Of a stretch of DNA of 64,000 nucleotides, positions 36,472 through 44,946 are shown piece by piece. Under the pieces are notes generated by a model. That model was not told the DNA's origin and made no database searches. It was given only the letters and a program-made list of their open reading frames with translations. The DNA comes from JAGVSV01 sp050952845 (GTDB lineage: Bacteria; Bacillota; Clostridia; Christensenellales; Aristaeellaceae): assembly GCA_050952845.1 (NCBI GenBank), contig JBMNLP010000001.1:2914001-2978000 (forward strand), written 5' to 3'. Position 1 is the stretch's first letter, and every line of letters begins with the position of its first letter. Made by a program: the position numbers and the translations under genes.

Positions 36472-37245
36472 TTACAGCATGGTCGCCATCTCCAGCGCAA
36501 TATCGAAATTCCGCAGCTGGTGAGCTCTTTCTTCACCCTGCCCCAAAATCCGTCTGTCCCACTCAGGCGCATCCAACAGATCGCCGCTGTAGAAAAACGG
36601 GTAATACTCCAGTCCGTAAAAGTCGCACAGTGCCTGCAAGCCCGCGCATTCCATGTCCACGGCGATGCATCCCTCTGCCCGCCGCTTTTCCATATTGCCG
36701 CGCGTTTCCCGATAGATGGCATCTGTCGTCCACGTGCGCCCGGACACATGCGGCAAACCCAGCTCCTTCAACATTGCTGCAACTTTTTCTGCATTTCGCA
36801 CCGGAATGTAGCTGTCCGCCGGGCGGTAGTGGTAGGAGAACCCTTCCTCGCGGTACGCTTCCGTGGGCACCACCAGCTTACCCGAGGCAATCTCCTGATC
36901 AAGTATGCCGCAGGAGCCAAACATAATGTAGTGCTTCGCTCCGATGATGCACCGCGCCTCCTCCAGGTACATCCCTGCCCCCGCCGACGTGATGGCGCTT
37001 AAATAAAACGTGACCTTCTTCTTATAACGCAGCCTGTAGATCGGCAGGTCGCCCCCCAGCGACGGCCGCACCGACACCGTTTCGCAGTCATACGCCTGTA
37101 GCGCCGCCTCCACTGCATCCCTGGAAAACGTAATGATGCACACATCGCTGTATGCCTCGCTGTGCGCCCCGTTTATGTGCGCTGCGTACAGCTCCTCCGG
37201 GCGGATAATCGCCTGGGTATTCCCATCAAACGCGCTGGTGATCAT
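36472..37245 (-). CDS. Nucleoside phosphorylase (uridine phosphorylase type)
   Basis: A 257-residue protein; the ATG at 37245 has AGGAGGAGGG upstream. PNP/UDP family features: 'VCIITFSRDAVEAAL', 'HYIMFGSCGILDQEIASGKLVVPTEAYREEGFSYHY' and 'CIAVDMECAGLQALCDFYG' with the conserved Glu that binds the ribose. It cleaves a nucleoside with phosphate into base and ribose 1-phosphate in the cytosol. Base specificity is not decided by sequence alone. It has its own terminator-like hairpin beyond R2. Confidence 0.85.
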   Translation of the reverse strand: MITSAFDGNTQAIIRPEELYAAHINGAHSEAYSDVCIITFSRDAVEAALQAYDCETVSVRPSLGGDLPIYRLRYKKKVTFYLSAITSAGAGMYLEEARCIIGAKHYIMFGSCGILDQEIASGKLVVPTEAYREEGFSYHYRPADSYIPVRNAEKVAAMLKELGLPHVSGRTWTTDAIYRETRGNMEKRRAEGCIAVDMECAGLQALCDFYGLEYYPFFYSGDLLDAPEWDRRILGQGEERAHQLRNFDIALEMATML

Positions 37246-37669
37246 GTGGTCCCTCCTCCTGTATCCATCGGTGCTGAACAATCAGTCCGGCGCCCCGCGC
37301 CCAAGCTTTGCCTTTATCATATCACAACTGGACGGTTGGCTGGCAAAAGCATAGAAACAAATTTCACGGAATCATGGATGAAAACAAAATCTACAAACAA
37401 GCAAACCTTCTGGGTTCTTTTATGTTACAATGGTTGCTGGGAAAACCAGCAAAGAGGAGTAAAACCCTTGCGTGTCATCCGGAACCCTGGGTGCCGCAAA
37501 CCATGCCCATGGAGGCTGGCAATCAAAACAAAGAAGGAGGCATGATAAAAAGGGAGTTAAGGTGATGCAAGGCGAGTCTTGTTGCCGTACAATAGGGAGA
37601 GCAGCAGCAAGACAGATAGATACTAATTCGGCATATCTAGTGGTCTGCGAGGCCGAGGAGGAGAACCAT
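37246..37669. other. Divergent intergenic region with candidate promoters
   Basis: About 420 bases. On the minus strand, TGATATGAT (about 37317-37325) resembles an extended -10 box for the phosphorylase. On the plus strand, TGTTACAAT (about 37423-37432) could be an extended -10 for the oxidoreductase with a leader of some 240 bases. An open frame continues upstream of the oxidoreductase start but lacks a convincing start site. Confidence 0.35.
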
Positions 37670-38821
37670 ATGCCTGACAAAAAGTTGAAAGTTGGCGTTG
37701 TTGGTTTACGCTTTGGCGGTGAGTTCCCGCCGATCTATCGCGATCACCCCAATATAGAAGCCGTGGCGATATGTGATCAGGACACAGCGCTGTTAAGCAA
37801 CTACGCGCGCAGATATTCATTCAGCAAAACTTATGCCGATTATGATGCGCTGTTAAACAGCGATATCGACGCCGTTCATATTGTAACAGGTATCCCCGCG
37901 CACGCCCAAATGACCATCAAGGCGTTTCATGCCAACAAGCACGTCGCCTGCACGGTGCCCATGGCCACAAGCATGGAGGACCTGTATAGAATCATTGACG
38001 CACAGCGATCGTGCGGCAAAAACTATATGATGATGGAAACCGCCATCTATACCTTTCAGTGCTTCCTTGTAAAAGATTTGATAGCGCGTGACAAAATCGG
38101 CCGGATTCAATACATGCGGGGGACGCATTTTCAGGATATGGAAGCATGGCCGGCGTACTGGATGGGGCTTCCACCCTTTCATTATGCCACCCACGCCGTC
38201 GCGCCCCTGTTTTACTTGAGCGACTCATATGCAAAAAGCGTCATCGCATGCGGCAGCGGCGTAATGCGGCCGGAGTTGTCGGCTCAATACGGAAACCCAT
38301 ATCCGTTGGAGCATGCGATCATTGAAACGAACAAACCCCATCTGTTTGCAGAAATTACGCGCTCCCTGTTCCACACAGCCATCAGCTATGTTGAAGGCTT
38401 CACCATTTTGGGCGAAAAGATGTCCTTTGAATGGAACATAGAAAACGAAGCTCCCTACCTGCATACTGTCAAATTAGAGAATAGCCAATCCATACTGAAC
38501 AGCTATGGAAGAGGCAGGGACATCGGCATGTCGCGGGCGTCCTGTCCGGACCGTGCCGACCTTCTGCCGGAACCCATCCGAAAATATACCCGCGCGCATA
38601 CCATTCTCGACCCGGACAACCCGCATCTGTCCATACAGCAAGGCGGTGGGCACCACGGTTCGCACCCGCACATGGTTCACGAATTTGTCAGCAGCATCAT
38701 GGAGGAACGAAAAAGCGCTGTCAATGAAATAACAGCCGCCCGATGGACAGCCGTTGGTGTCCTGGCCCATGAATCCGCAATGCAGCACTGCAAAAGAATG
38801 GACGTGCCCAGCTTTGATTAG
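37670..38821 (+). CDS. Gfo/Idh/MocA family oxidoreductase
   Basis: A 383-residue protein. The ATG at 37670 follows GAGGAGGAG and gives the Rossmann start 'KLKVGVVGLRFGGEFPPIYRDHPNIEAVAICDQD'. The variant fingerprint GxxxGG is followed by 'DAVHIVTGIPAHAQMTIKAFHANKHVACTVPMATS', where the usual catalytic-site EKP is replaced by TVP, so the catalytic Lys of the classic EKP motif is missing. It probably binds NAD(P) and acts on a sugar or cyclitol, or is a divergent member with altered chemistry. It converges with the kinase gene 14 bases away. Confidence 0.82.
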   Translation: MPDKKLKVGVVGLRFGGEFPPIYRDHPNIEAVAICDQDTALLSNYARRYSFSKTYADYDALLNSDIDAVHIVTGIPAHAQMTIKAFHANKHVACTVPMATSMEDLYRIIDAQRSCGKNYMMMETAIYTFQCFLVKDLIARDKIGRIQYMRGTHFQDMEAWPAYWMGLPPFHYATHAVAPLFYLSDSYAKSVIACGSGVMRPELSAQYGNPYPLEHAIIETNKPHLFAEITRSLFHTAISYVEGFTILGEKMSFEWNIENEAPYLHTVKLENSQSILNSYGRGRDIGMSRASCPDRADLLPEPIRKYTRAHTILDPDNPHLSIQQGGGHHGSHPHMVHEFVSSIMEERKSAVNEITAARWTAVGVLAHESAMQHCKRMDVPSFD

Positions 38822-38835
38822 AGCCATCATGCCCT

Positions 38836-39891
38836 TCATGCACGAATCAGAATGCAGTTCTGATCGGGCAAGCCATAAGCTGTAAAATAAGCATCTTCCA
38901 AGGGAATCCATCTTTGATAAAACCGCTGCAGCGATTGGGGGGATTCGCGCTGCCGCAGGCGTTCCATCCGCACTTCTTTCGCGGTATCCACGAACAGCCG
39001 AAGATCGGCGTGTTTCTGAATGGCAGGGAGATTGCTGTAGCTTCCCTCTAAAATAAGCACCCGGTCGGCAGTGACTATTTCAGGCGGAAGCAGGCAGTCC
39101 TGCATACAATCATACCGTTGATACTGCGGGCGCCCGCCCTCCTTCCATGGAACGATCACTTCCCGGCACAGGCGCTCCCAATCGCAGTTTCCACCGGGAA
39201 TTGCCAGCCTTTTAGACGTTTTTTGCGCATGGGGAACCACGAAATCATCGGTATGGACAATGGACGTGTCCATGGCCTGGGCGAGCTTTTTCGCCAGGGT
39301 TGTTTTCCCGGAAGCACAAGGGCCGTCAATCGTCACCAGAATGCGTTTACCCGAGGCCTCTTTCTGCGCAATCATGCAGAGGATTGGCAACAGCGGCACC
39401 CAATCGGCAGCCACAACCCGATACGCCGGGCGGTACATTTCCCGATAGATCTCTGAATGGGAGGGCAGCCAGCACTCATCCCCGATCTGCGCGATCTCAT
39501 CCAAAAGCGCCGGGAGCGGTCTTTCCTCCGCAACCAGCTGACAAACATCTCTCACGTCTGCCCTGGTAAACGCGAACTCAGGCTGGGATGCAAACATCAC
39601 ATTTGCTATCTGCCGGGGAGACAGGCGCTCAGCCAATGCCCGGCGCAGGTTCAGCCGGCACCAGAAAGGGCTGAGCGCATCGGTCAGCGCCTCTTCTATA
39701 ACAAGCGCTTGCTCCTGCATTTCCAGGGCAATATACCGCTCCACCGTTTCAGGCGCAGCCAGCAGATGCCCCACGCCCAGCATGCCCTGAAAGATGAATT
39801 TCACCATGTCCCGCGCCTGGACAGCCGGATATTGCTCCAAATGCGTTTGCAGGCATGAAAGCATATCCTGGATGAATTGCTTCTTCAACAC
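38836..39891 (-). CDS. Two-domain protein with C-terminal uridine-kinase-like P-loop domain
   Basis: About 351 residues; the start is probably GTG 39891 (or TTG 39888) after GAAAGGCGATGAG. The N-terminal 160 residues ('YPAVQARDMVKFIFQGMLGVGHLL') resemble a helical domain of unknown function seen in Clostridia. The C-terminal part is a P-loop kinase with 'TIDGPCASGKTTLAKKLA', 'HTDDFVVP' and 'LILEGSYSNLPAI', as in uridine kinase/phosphoribulokinase enzymes. It probably phosphorylates a small hydroxylated metabolite. It lies 23 bases after an ECF transporter gene, so it may trap the imported compound, which would fit a vitamin or nucleoside. Confidence 0.7.
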   Translation of the reverse strand: MLKKQFIQDMLSCLQTHLEQYPAVQARDMVKFIFQGMLGVGHLLAAPETVERYIALEMQEQALVIEEALTDALSPFWCRLNLRRALAERLSPRQIANVMFASQPEFAFTRADVRDVCQLVAEERPLPALLDEIAQIGDECWLPSHSEIYREMYRPAYRVVAADWVPLLPILCMIAQKEASGKRILVTIDGPCASGKTTLAKKLAQAMDTSIVHTDDFVVPHAQKTSKRLAIPGGNCDWERLCREVIVPWKEGGRPQYQRYDCMQDCLLPPEIVTADRVLILEGSYSNLPAIQKHADLRLFVDTAKEVRMERLRQRESPQSLQRFYQRWIPLEDAYFTAYGLPDQNCILIRA

Positions 39892-39914
39892 TGTCTCATC
39901 GCCTTTCTGTGGTA

Positions 39915-40475
39915 TCAAACAATTGTTTGTTGGTTCATGGAGAGCCCGGCCCGATCCATCGCCATGACCAGGGGCGGTATCAGAACCAGCTGGAGAACAA
40001 TGCCCGGAAGCGCATTGGTAACAGCCCCTGCTAAAAACAGGGCGATGGTAAATTCGCTCCCTGTCAGCCCGGCCAGAATCAAATGCACAGCGCCCCATAC
40101 CAGGCGCCCTGCCACCATAGCGAGTACCAACACAGCATAGATCATCCACTTTTTCCGGGGCAACACATGGTACAGCCAGCCCGCCATACCGCCATAAACC
40201 GACAGCTCAAAGGCCATGGCTACAGCGGTAGGAAACAACACAGGCATGCCAAATAAAACACCCCGAAGAAGCGGCGCTATGAAACCTACTGCCAAACCCC
40301 AGGGCCACCCACACATGAACCCGCACAGCAGAGCCGGAATGTGCATGGGGCAGAGCATGGCGCCAATCTCCGGGATCTGCCCGGTGATAAAGGGCAATGC
40401 CTGCGCTATCGCTAAGTACAGCGCTGCGTAGGTCAGCTGATGGATTTGCATGGTCGTCATGCCGCGTTTCTTCAT
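39915..40475 (-). CDS. ECF transporter substrate-binding S-component
   Basis: 186 residues with about six membrane helices, starting 'QIHQLTYAALYLAIAQALPFI' with an AxxxA-like motif in helix 1, then 'MHIPALLCGFMCGWPWGLAVGFIAPLLRG'. This pattern fits ECF-type S-components, which import vitamins or similar ligands with a shared EcfT-A-A' module. ATG 40475 overlaps the stop of the 23-codon ORF (ATGA). An upstream ATG at 40490 is possible but would break the overlap pattern. Ligand unknown; the neighbouring kinase suggests a phosphorylatable compound. Confidence 0.78.
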   Translation of the reverse strand: MKKRGMTTMQIHQLTYAALYLAIAQALPFITGQIPEIGAMLCPMHIPALLCGFMCGWPWGLAVGFIAPLLRGVLFGMPVLFPTAVAMAFELSVYGGMAGWLYHVLPRKKWMIYAVLVLAMVAGRLVWGAVHLILAGLTGSEFTIALFLAGAVTNALPGIVLQLVLIPPLVMAMDRAGLSMNQQTIV

Positions 40476-40543
40476 GGCTTTCTGTTCCATTGATCCTGTG
40501 GCGGGCAGGTTTCATGTTGCCCATTGATCATCACGATGCTCAT
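40472..40543 (-). CDS. 23-codon ORF linking lipoprotein and ECF S-component
   Basis: Starts at ATG 40543 with AAGGAGG six bases upstream and ends in TGA at 40472. The peptide begins MSIVMINGQHETCPP and ends in RKP. Its start overlaps the lipoprotein stop by ATGA and its stop overlaps the S-component ATG by ATGA, the same pattern as every other junction in this operon. No family was recognised. It may be a real small protein or a translational relay that couples the S-component to upstream genes. Confidence 0.5.
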   Translation of the reverse strand: MSIVMINGQHETCPPQDQWNRKP

Positions 40544-41589
40544 TCCCTTCCTCCTTGTCCGTCATAATAATACAGCCCCGTTGGCAGGGAGCCGGTTGCT
40601 TCCTCGACCAACATTTGCAAAGCTGTATCGATCTCCACATCCTCAAACGATACAGGATATGCTGTCTTGGCAATCATCAGCATAGCGGCTGTCTGCAAAT
40701 GGGGGGCGCTCAGCAATTCCTCGGAAAACAACAATACCCTTTGATTTTTAACCGCGTCCATTCCGTTCCAGTGCGGCCTGGCAAGCAGCCCGTCATAAAC
40801 AGGTTTTACACCGGAAGCGGACGAAACGCCGCTGCCCAGTATGTTGGCGTTGACAACTTTCACGACCACACCCGGGTTTTTTCTGCTGATCCAGCCATCA
40901 TCCACCAACAGGTTTTCCTGCAATAGCCGGGCAGATACATCGTACGCCCCGGCGCTCAATATCAGATGATGCTCCGGGGAGGTTTTGAAGATCGTCACAT
41001 GGTCCTCTGCTGTTTCCCAGTATACTTTCAGCCGCTGGCACTCGTAGAGCGCGTCCAGCCTGTCCCGCAACAGCACGGTGAAATATGTCATGGCGGAATC
41101 CGCTTCCTCGGCATCTTCGGCGACACCCACCTGCTCCGCTTCCTGCGCTGCAACGACCTGGGTAGCTGTTTCCTCGGAGTCATCATTCAGTTTGGAAACA
41201 GTCAGTTCAGCGTCGCTGCTGTCGGCAAATGCCCCCTCCCCTTCTCCTTCGCCGTGCAGCATCCGGTCGGTTCCCGGAACAACTTCTACCGCTGCGTTTT
41301 CATCAAATTCTTTTCGCTTTGCTTCCGGGTTTTCCAGCGTTTCGATGTCCGGATCGGCTTTGGCAGCGTGTTCGTCATTCAACTCATCCCGGGAAAACTC
41401 CGTTAATTCTGCCACAGAAGGCAGGCTGCCCGCCATCGCCTCCGCAGCCTGCTCAGAGGACGCATCGGTAGCCAGCGTTTCACCTTCCGGCAGCGTGCCT
41501 GTTGTCCGGGTGCGGCATCCCGCCAAAGGCAGCGCCAGCATGGCCACAAACAACAGGAGCATCGCCTGTTTGAATTCGTTTCTTTTCAT
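40540..41589 (-). CDS. Lipoprotein with acidic linker and C-terminal half of a class III periplasmic-binding fold
   Basis: 349 residues. The signal peptide ends in a clear lipobox LAGC (Cys near residue 25). Residues 30-150 are low-complexity and acidic (Glu/Asp/Ala-rich), likely an extended linker. The C-terminal part ('KPVYDGLLARPHWNGMDAVKNQRVLLFSEELLSAPHLQTAAMLMIAKTAYP') resembles the last lobe of BtuF/FhuD-type siderophore or cobalamin binding proteins; the first lobe appears missing. It would be surface-anchored. ATGA overlaps link it to both neighbours. Function unknown; placement before an ECF gene suggests ligand capture. Confidence 0.65.
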   Translation of the reverse strand: MKRNEFKQAMLLLFVAMLALPLAGCRTRTTGTLPEGETLATDASSEQAAEAMAGSLPSVAELTEFSRDELNDEHAAKADPDIETLENPEAKRKEFDENAAVEVVPGTDRMLHGEGEGEGAFADSSDAELTVSKLNDDSEETATQVVAAQEAEQVGVAEDAEEADSAMTYFTVLLRDRLDALYECQRLKVYWETAEDHVTIFKTSPEHHLILSAGAYDVSARLLQENLLVDDGWISRKNPGVVVKVVNANILGSGVSSASGVKPVYDGLLARPHWNGMDAVKNQRVLLFSEELLSAPHLQTAAMLMIAKTAYPVSFEDVEIDTALQMLVEEATGSLPTGLYYYDGQGGRE

Positions 41590-42713
41590 TCGCAAACACA
41601 CGCCACATACTTGAGGCGGAAGCGCTGTTTCCAATCAGCTTGTTCATACAGCATCCGTTCCGTTTCATCCATTAAAGAGCGCATCTGCGCCCGCTGCTCC
41701 TCATCCATGGGATGGTCGCTGTATGCCGCCATTTCAAACAGTTCCGCGCAACGGGCATACTGTTTCAAATAGTCTTCCGGCAGCCGGTCCGCCAGCGCTT
41801 CGGGCCAGGCGCGAAACAGGAGGTTCCCGGCATCATGCCCGGTCGCTTTCAGCCAGGCGATCACATGGCGGAACATGGAACAGATGGCTTTGTTCGTGTC
41901 CTCCGACTGAAAGGCTTGACGGGCTGCCAGCGCCTTTTTCCGCCTGGCGTTCAGCACCGCAAACGGCGCAAAGGGCAGGATCAGCAGGGCGATGGATAAC
42001 AATAGCAGCAGGATGATTTTCAGGTAGTTGATCCAATGGGGCATGGATATCTTTTCTTCCTCCACCGTCACCAGGCGGTAGGTTTTGCCGCTTTGAGCTT
42101 CCCGCTCGCCTGTCAGCAGGGATTGCGTATTGACACGCCTTGTTTCCATCCTGTCCGCGGGCATTTCAGCCGCCGTCCCCGTGATGCTTTGCGCCATACG
42201 GCTGATATCATCCCGTACGCGTTCCGAGGCTGTTTCAGTGGCTGCGTCTACGCCAGGCCACATCAGGAGGATCATAGCTGTAATCGTCAGGATCGACAAA
42301 GCATAGCACAGCGCCGTTTTTAAAGAAACCGGCTGCGGCAGCAGCAGAAAGCCCAGAAAAGCAAACAGGAGCACGTTGCCCCATGCGGGCAGGGCAAGAC
42401 CAAAATACACCTGTAAACCGGCAAGGACAAGGGTTGTCAGCATAACCAGCAGCTTGTTGCGGAATGTGGCGAGGATCGCGCACCAGGCACCGCAGAAGAC
42501 AAGCAACAGCAGGGCTGCCAGGGCTGTATTTTGCTCCGGCGATACAGGGAAACGGTCATACACATAGGTGTTGACAGCTTCGCTCCAATCAAACAAGCGG
42601 TTGCACAAAGTGGCCATGCCCTGCCTGGCGCTGGGCAGCAGGAAAAGCAGCAGCAGGGAAGCCGAGGCTGCAGCGATGCAGAAGGGTAATATACGACGTC
42701 GTCCCATGGTCAT
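41586..42713 (-). CDS. Multi-helix membrane protein of the MoxR-DUF58 operon
   Basis: 375 residues. The N-terminal half has about five membrane helices, followed by an extracytoplasmic stretch (about 160-225), one more helix ('WINYLKIILLLLLSIALLILPFAPFAVL') and a charged cytoplasmic C-terminal domain ending 'MLYEQADWKQRFRLKYVACVCE'. It occupies the position of the transglutaminase/DUF4129 protein normally found after DUF58 genes, but no transglutaminase Cys-His-Asp core is visible, so only the membrane and C-terminal parts seem kept. ATGA overlaps on both sides. Confidence 0.6.
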   Translation of the reverse strand: MTMGRRRILPFCIAAASASLLLLFLLPSARQGMATLCNRLFDWSEAVNTYVYDRFPVSPEQNTALAALLLLVFCGAWCAILATFRNKLLVMLTTLVLAGLQVYFGLALPAWGNVLLFAFLGFLLLPQPVSLKTALCYALSILTITAMILLMWPGVDAATETASERVRDDISRMAQSITGTAAEMPADRMETRRVNTQSLLTGEREAQSGKTYRLVTVEEEKISMPHWINYLKIILLLLLSIALLILPFAPFAVLNARRKKALAARQAFQSEDTNKAICSMFRHVIAWLKATGHDAGNLLFRAWPEALADRLPEDYLKQYARCAELFEMAAYSDHPMDEEQRAQMRSLMDETERMLYEQADWKQRFRLKYVACVCE

Positions 42714-43840
42714 ATCCTTTTTCCCTGTCTGCCCAGGAGATCCGGCAGCGTGATGATCGATACGCCCCGCTCCACCACCCCATACGGCACATTCTCCGGC
42801 AAAACCATCGTCACGGCAGTGTGCTCCGCAAGCAACGATGTTACGTCAGAAAAAGCATGAGGACTGAAAACGATGACACGGGCAGGATGCGCATGCGGAT
42901 AATGGCTTTTGAAAATTTCCCCCAGGTTTTCCGCCTGTTCGTTTGAGGAAGATTGGAGGATCGCTTTCTGCAAGCGGTCATATTCCCGTGCTGTTTCCAC
43001 CTCGACCCACTTCAATTCACCGCTGCCATGATCGTACCAGCATACGTCATGCTGGAAAGCAGCTTGCGCCAATGCATACGATGCGGACAGCAAGCCTTCT
43101 ACAGCTGCATCCATGTCCTTTGGGCTGTGCCTTGCAAGCGCGGTTTCCAGCATCAAAAGCAATTCCGTGCCGCCGGAAAGCTCGTTCTCCCGCAGCAGCA
43201 GGCGGTCTGTTTTAGCCGATAGTTTCCAGTGGATCTGCCGTACAGGATCGCCTGGGACATATTCACGGATCTCGCTGTCGGGCTCGCCCGTTTTTTGCCT
43301 TGATCCTCCGTTTTTCTGCCCGGAGGCTGTCCAATTCTCCGTTTCTGTCAAATCTATCCTGACCTCATGGAGCCTGGGAAGAACCGGGACGCTGCGCTCC
43401 GCAGAAACAGACAGGGGAAACCGCCACAACCCAAACCAATCCCGGACTTCAACGATCGCCATCCTTACCTGGAGTTGGCCGCAACAGGCGCTGGACAGCG
43501 AAAACGATACGGCATCGCTGCCCGTTTGCAGTTCCTTTGCCGAACCTTCGCACACGAGGGGATTCCTGATGTCCAATTTGCAGATAATAGCACAGCAAGG
43601 CAGCAGCATGGCACCTGTGATATGGCATTTTCCCTGTGCAATCTCTTTCTTTTGCAGTTTCTCCGGCAATGCCAGCCTGCAGCCAACCTTTCCCGCCGTC
43701 CGTTTTGCACAGAAAAGGGACCATACCGGCAGCAACATGGAAGCCGTGAGCAATATGCGGGTTCCGGCATTGTTCTCGAAAAAATAGAGACAGGCTACCG
43801 ACAGCAGCATGATTGAATATCCTATCCGGCAACGGATCAT
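42710..43840 (-). CDS. DUF58 domain protein
   Basis: 376 residues with two N-terminal membrane helices. The DUF58 signature 'GEPDSEIREYVPGDPVRQIHWKLSAKTDRLLLRENE' is followed by a VWA-like region, 'LLLMLETAL'. DUF58 proteins accompany MoxR AAA+ ATPases and are thought to help assemble or activate surface or envelope complexes. The start overlaps the moxR stop and the stop overlaps the next gene, both by ATGA. Confidence 0.88.
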   Translation of the reverse strand: MIRCRIGYSIMLLSVACLYFFENNAGTRILLTASMLLPVWSLFCAKRTAGKVGCRLALPEKLQKKEIAQGKCHITGAMLLPCCAIICKLDIRNPLVCEGSAKELQTGSDAVSFSLSSACCGQLQVRMAIVEVRDWFGLWRFPLSVSAERSVPVLPRLHEVRIDLTETENWTASGQKNGGSRQKTGEPDSEIREYVPGDPVRQIHWKLSAKTDRLLLRENELSGGTELLLMLETALARHSPKDMDAAVEGLLSASYALAQAAFQHDVCWYDHGSGELKWVEVETAREYDRLQKAILQSSSNEQAENLGEIFKSHYPHAHPARVIVFSPHAFSDVTSLLAEHTAVTMVLPENVPYGVVERGVSIITLPDLLGRQGKRI

Positions 43841-44781
43841 GTGCCGCTCCTGGAATCCGGCGTTTCAACGCATTTCAGCAGGTCGTTCAGCACAGCCTCT
43901 GCGGTTGTCCCCGCAGCGCGGGCATGACGGCTCAGGATGATCCTGTGCGTGCACACGTCCATAAACACCGCCTGCACATCCGCGCCGGTGGTATAATCGC
44001 GCCCTGCCAGCCAGGCATTGGCCTTTGCCATTCGATCCAGAAACAGCGCTCCGCGCGGGCTGATCCCCAGTTCGATCATCTCATGATCACGGGAAGCCAT
44101 GGTCAGGCGGGTGATATAGTCCAGGATGCTGTCCTTAGCCGTCACCTGGCGCACCTGGCGCTGCATGGCCATCAGCTGTTCCCGGCTCAACACGCAGCGC
44201 ACCTGGTCCAAGGGGTTTTCTGTCTGCCGATCTTTTAGCAGCGTCATCTGCGCTTCATAATCGGGATATCCGATGGACAGGCGCACCAAAAAGCGATCCA
44301 TCTGCGCATAGGGCAGCGATTGCGTGCCCGCCGTGCCCACGCTGTTCTGGGTGGCGATAACCACAAAGGGGGTTGGTAGCGGATAAGTCTCTCCATCCAC
44401 GGTGACCTGTCGTTCTTCCATGGCCTCCAGCAGGGCTGATTGGGTTCGGCTGGAAGCGCGGTTGATCTCATCGCCCAGCACCAGGTGAGCATTGCTGATC
44501 GCCCCCGGACGGTATACAAAGCTGCCGCTGTCCTTGTCGTAGATGGAAAAGCCCACGATATCGGAGGGCAGCACATCGGGCGTAAATTGAATGCGCTGAT
44601 AGTTCAGCCCCACGGCCCGGCTGATCGCCACAGCCAGCGTGGTTTTGCCAATGCCGGGAACATCGTCCATCAGGATATGGCCGTCTGCCAGCAGCGCCAT
44701 CAGGATTTTGTTGATCACATCCCGTTTGCCAACGATGGCTTTTTCTATTTCTGAAAGTACGCTTTCAAGCTCCCGGCGCAT
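43837..44781 (-). CDS. MoxR-family AAA+ ATPase
   Basis: 314 residues from ATG 44781 (GGAGG 9 bases upstream). It has Walker A 'VPGIGKTT' near residue 41-48, Walker B 'LVLGDEINRASSRTQSALLEAMEERQVT', and 'VIATQNSVGTAGTQSLPYAQMDRFLVRLSIGYPD', the MoxR signature with sensor 1 and the Arg finger region. MoxR ATPases act as chaperones for metal insertion or complex assembly, usually with VWA/DUF58 partners, as here. First gene of a unit of at least six ORFs joined by ATGA overlaps. Confidence 0.93.
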   Translation of the reverse strand: MRRELESVLSEIEKAIVGKRDVINKILMALLADGHILMDDVPGIGKTTLAVAISRAVGLNYQRIQFTPDVLPSDIVGFSIYDKDSGSFVYRPGAISNAHLVLGDEINRASSRTQSALLEAMEERQVTVDGETYPLPTPFVVIATQNSVGTAGTQSLPYAQMDRFLVRLSIGYPDYEAQMTLLKDRQTENPLDQVRCVLSREQLMAMQRQVRQVTAKDSILDYITRLTMASRDHEMIELGISPRGALFLDRMAKANAWLAGRDYTTGADVQAVFMDVCTHRIILSRHARAAGTTAEAVLNDLLKCVETPDSRSGT

Positions 44782-44786
44782 CTTTT

Positions 44787-44816
44787 GGTGCCTCCGCTTC
44801 TTCTGAGTATAAATGT
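44787..44816 (-). promoter_or_regulatory. Possible promoter of the MoxR operon, -10 region
   Basis: Minus strand TATACT lies just after the long inverted repeat at 44817-44851; TTGAGG inside that repeat is 18 bases upstream and could serve as -35. If so, the repeat overlaps the promoter. Confidence 0.35.
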
Positions 44817-44851
44817 GGATAACAGCAAGCCTCAAAGGCTTGCTGTTATCC
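44817..44851 (-). terminator. Perfect 16-bp inverted repeat, terminator-like
   Basis: GGATAACAGCAAGCCT (44817-44832) and AGGCTTGCTGTTATCC (44836-44851) pair without a mismatch around a 3-base loop. It lies about 95 bases downstream of the leftward 5'-nucleotidase-like gene and upstream of moxR. No U-tract follows on the minus strand (ACATTTATAC), so termination efficiency is uncertain. Confidence 0.6.
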
Positions 44852-44946
44852 GCGCGCTGCTCATCCTGACCATCCGCAACCAACCATGGATCAATGGCAC
44901 AGTATTGATGGCAGCACAGGTTTTCTTTTATGAATGGGCAGGGAAA

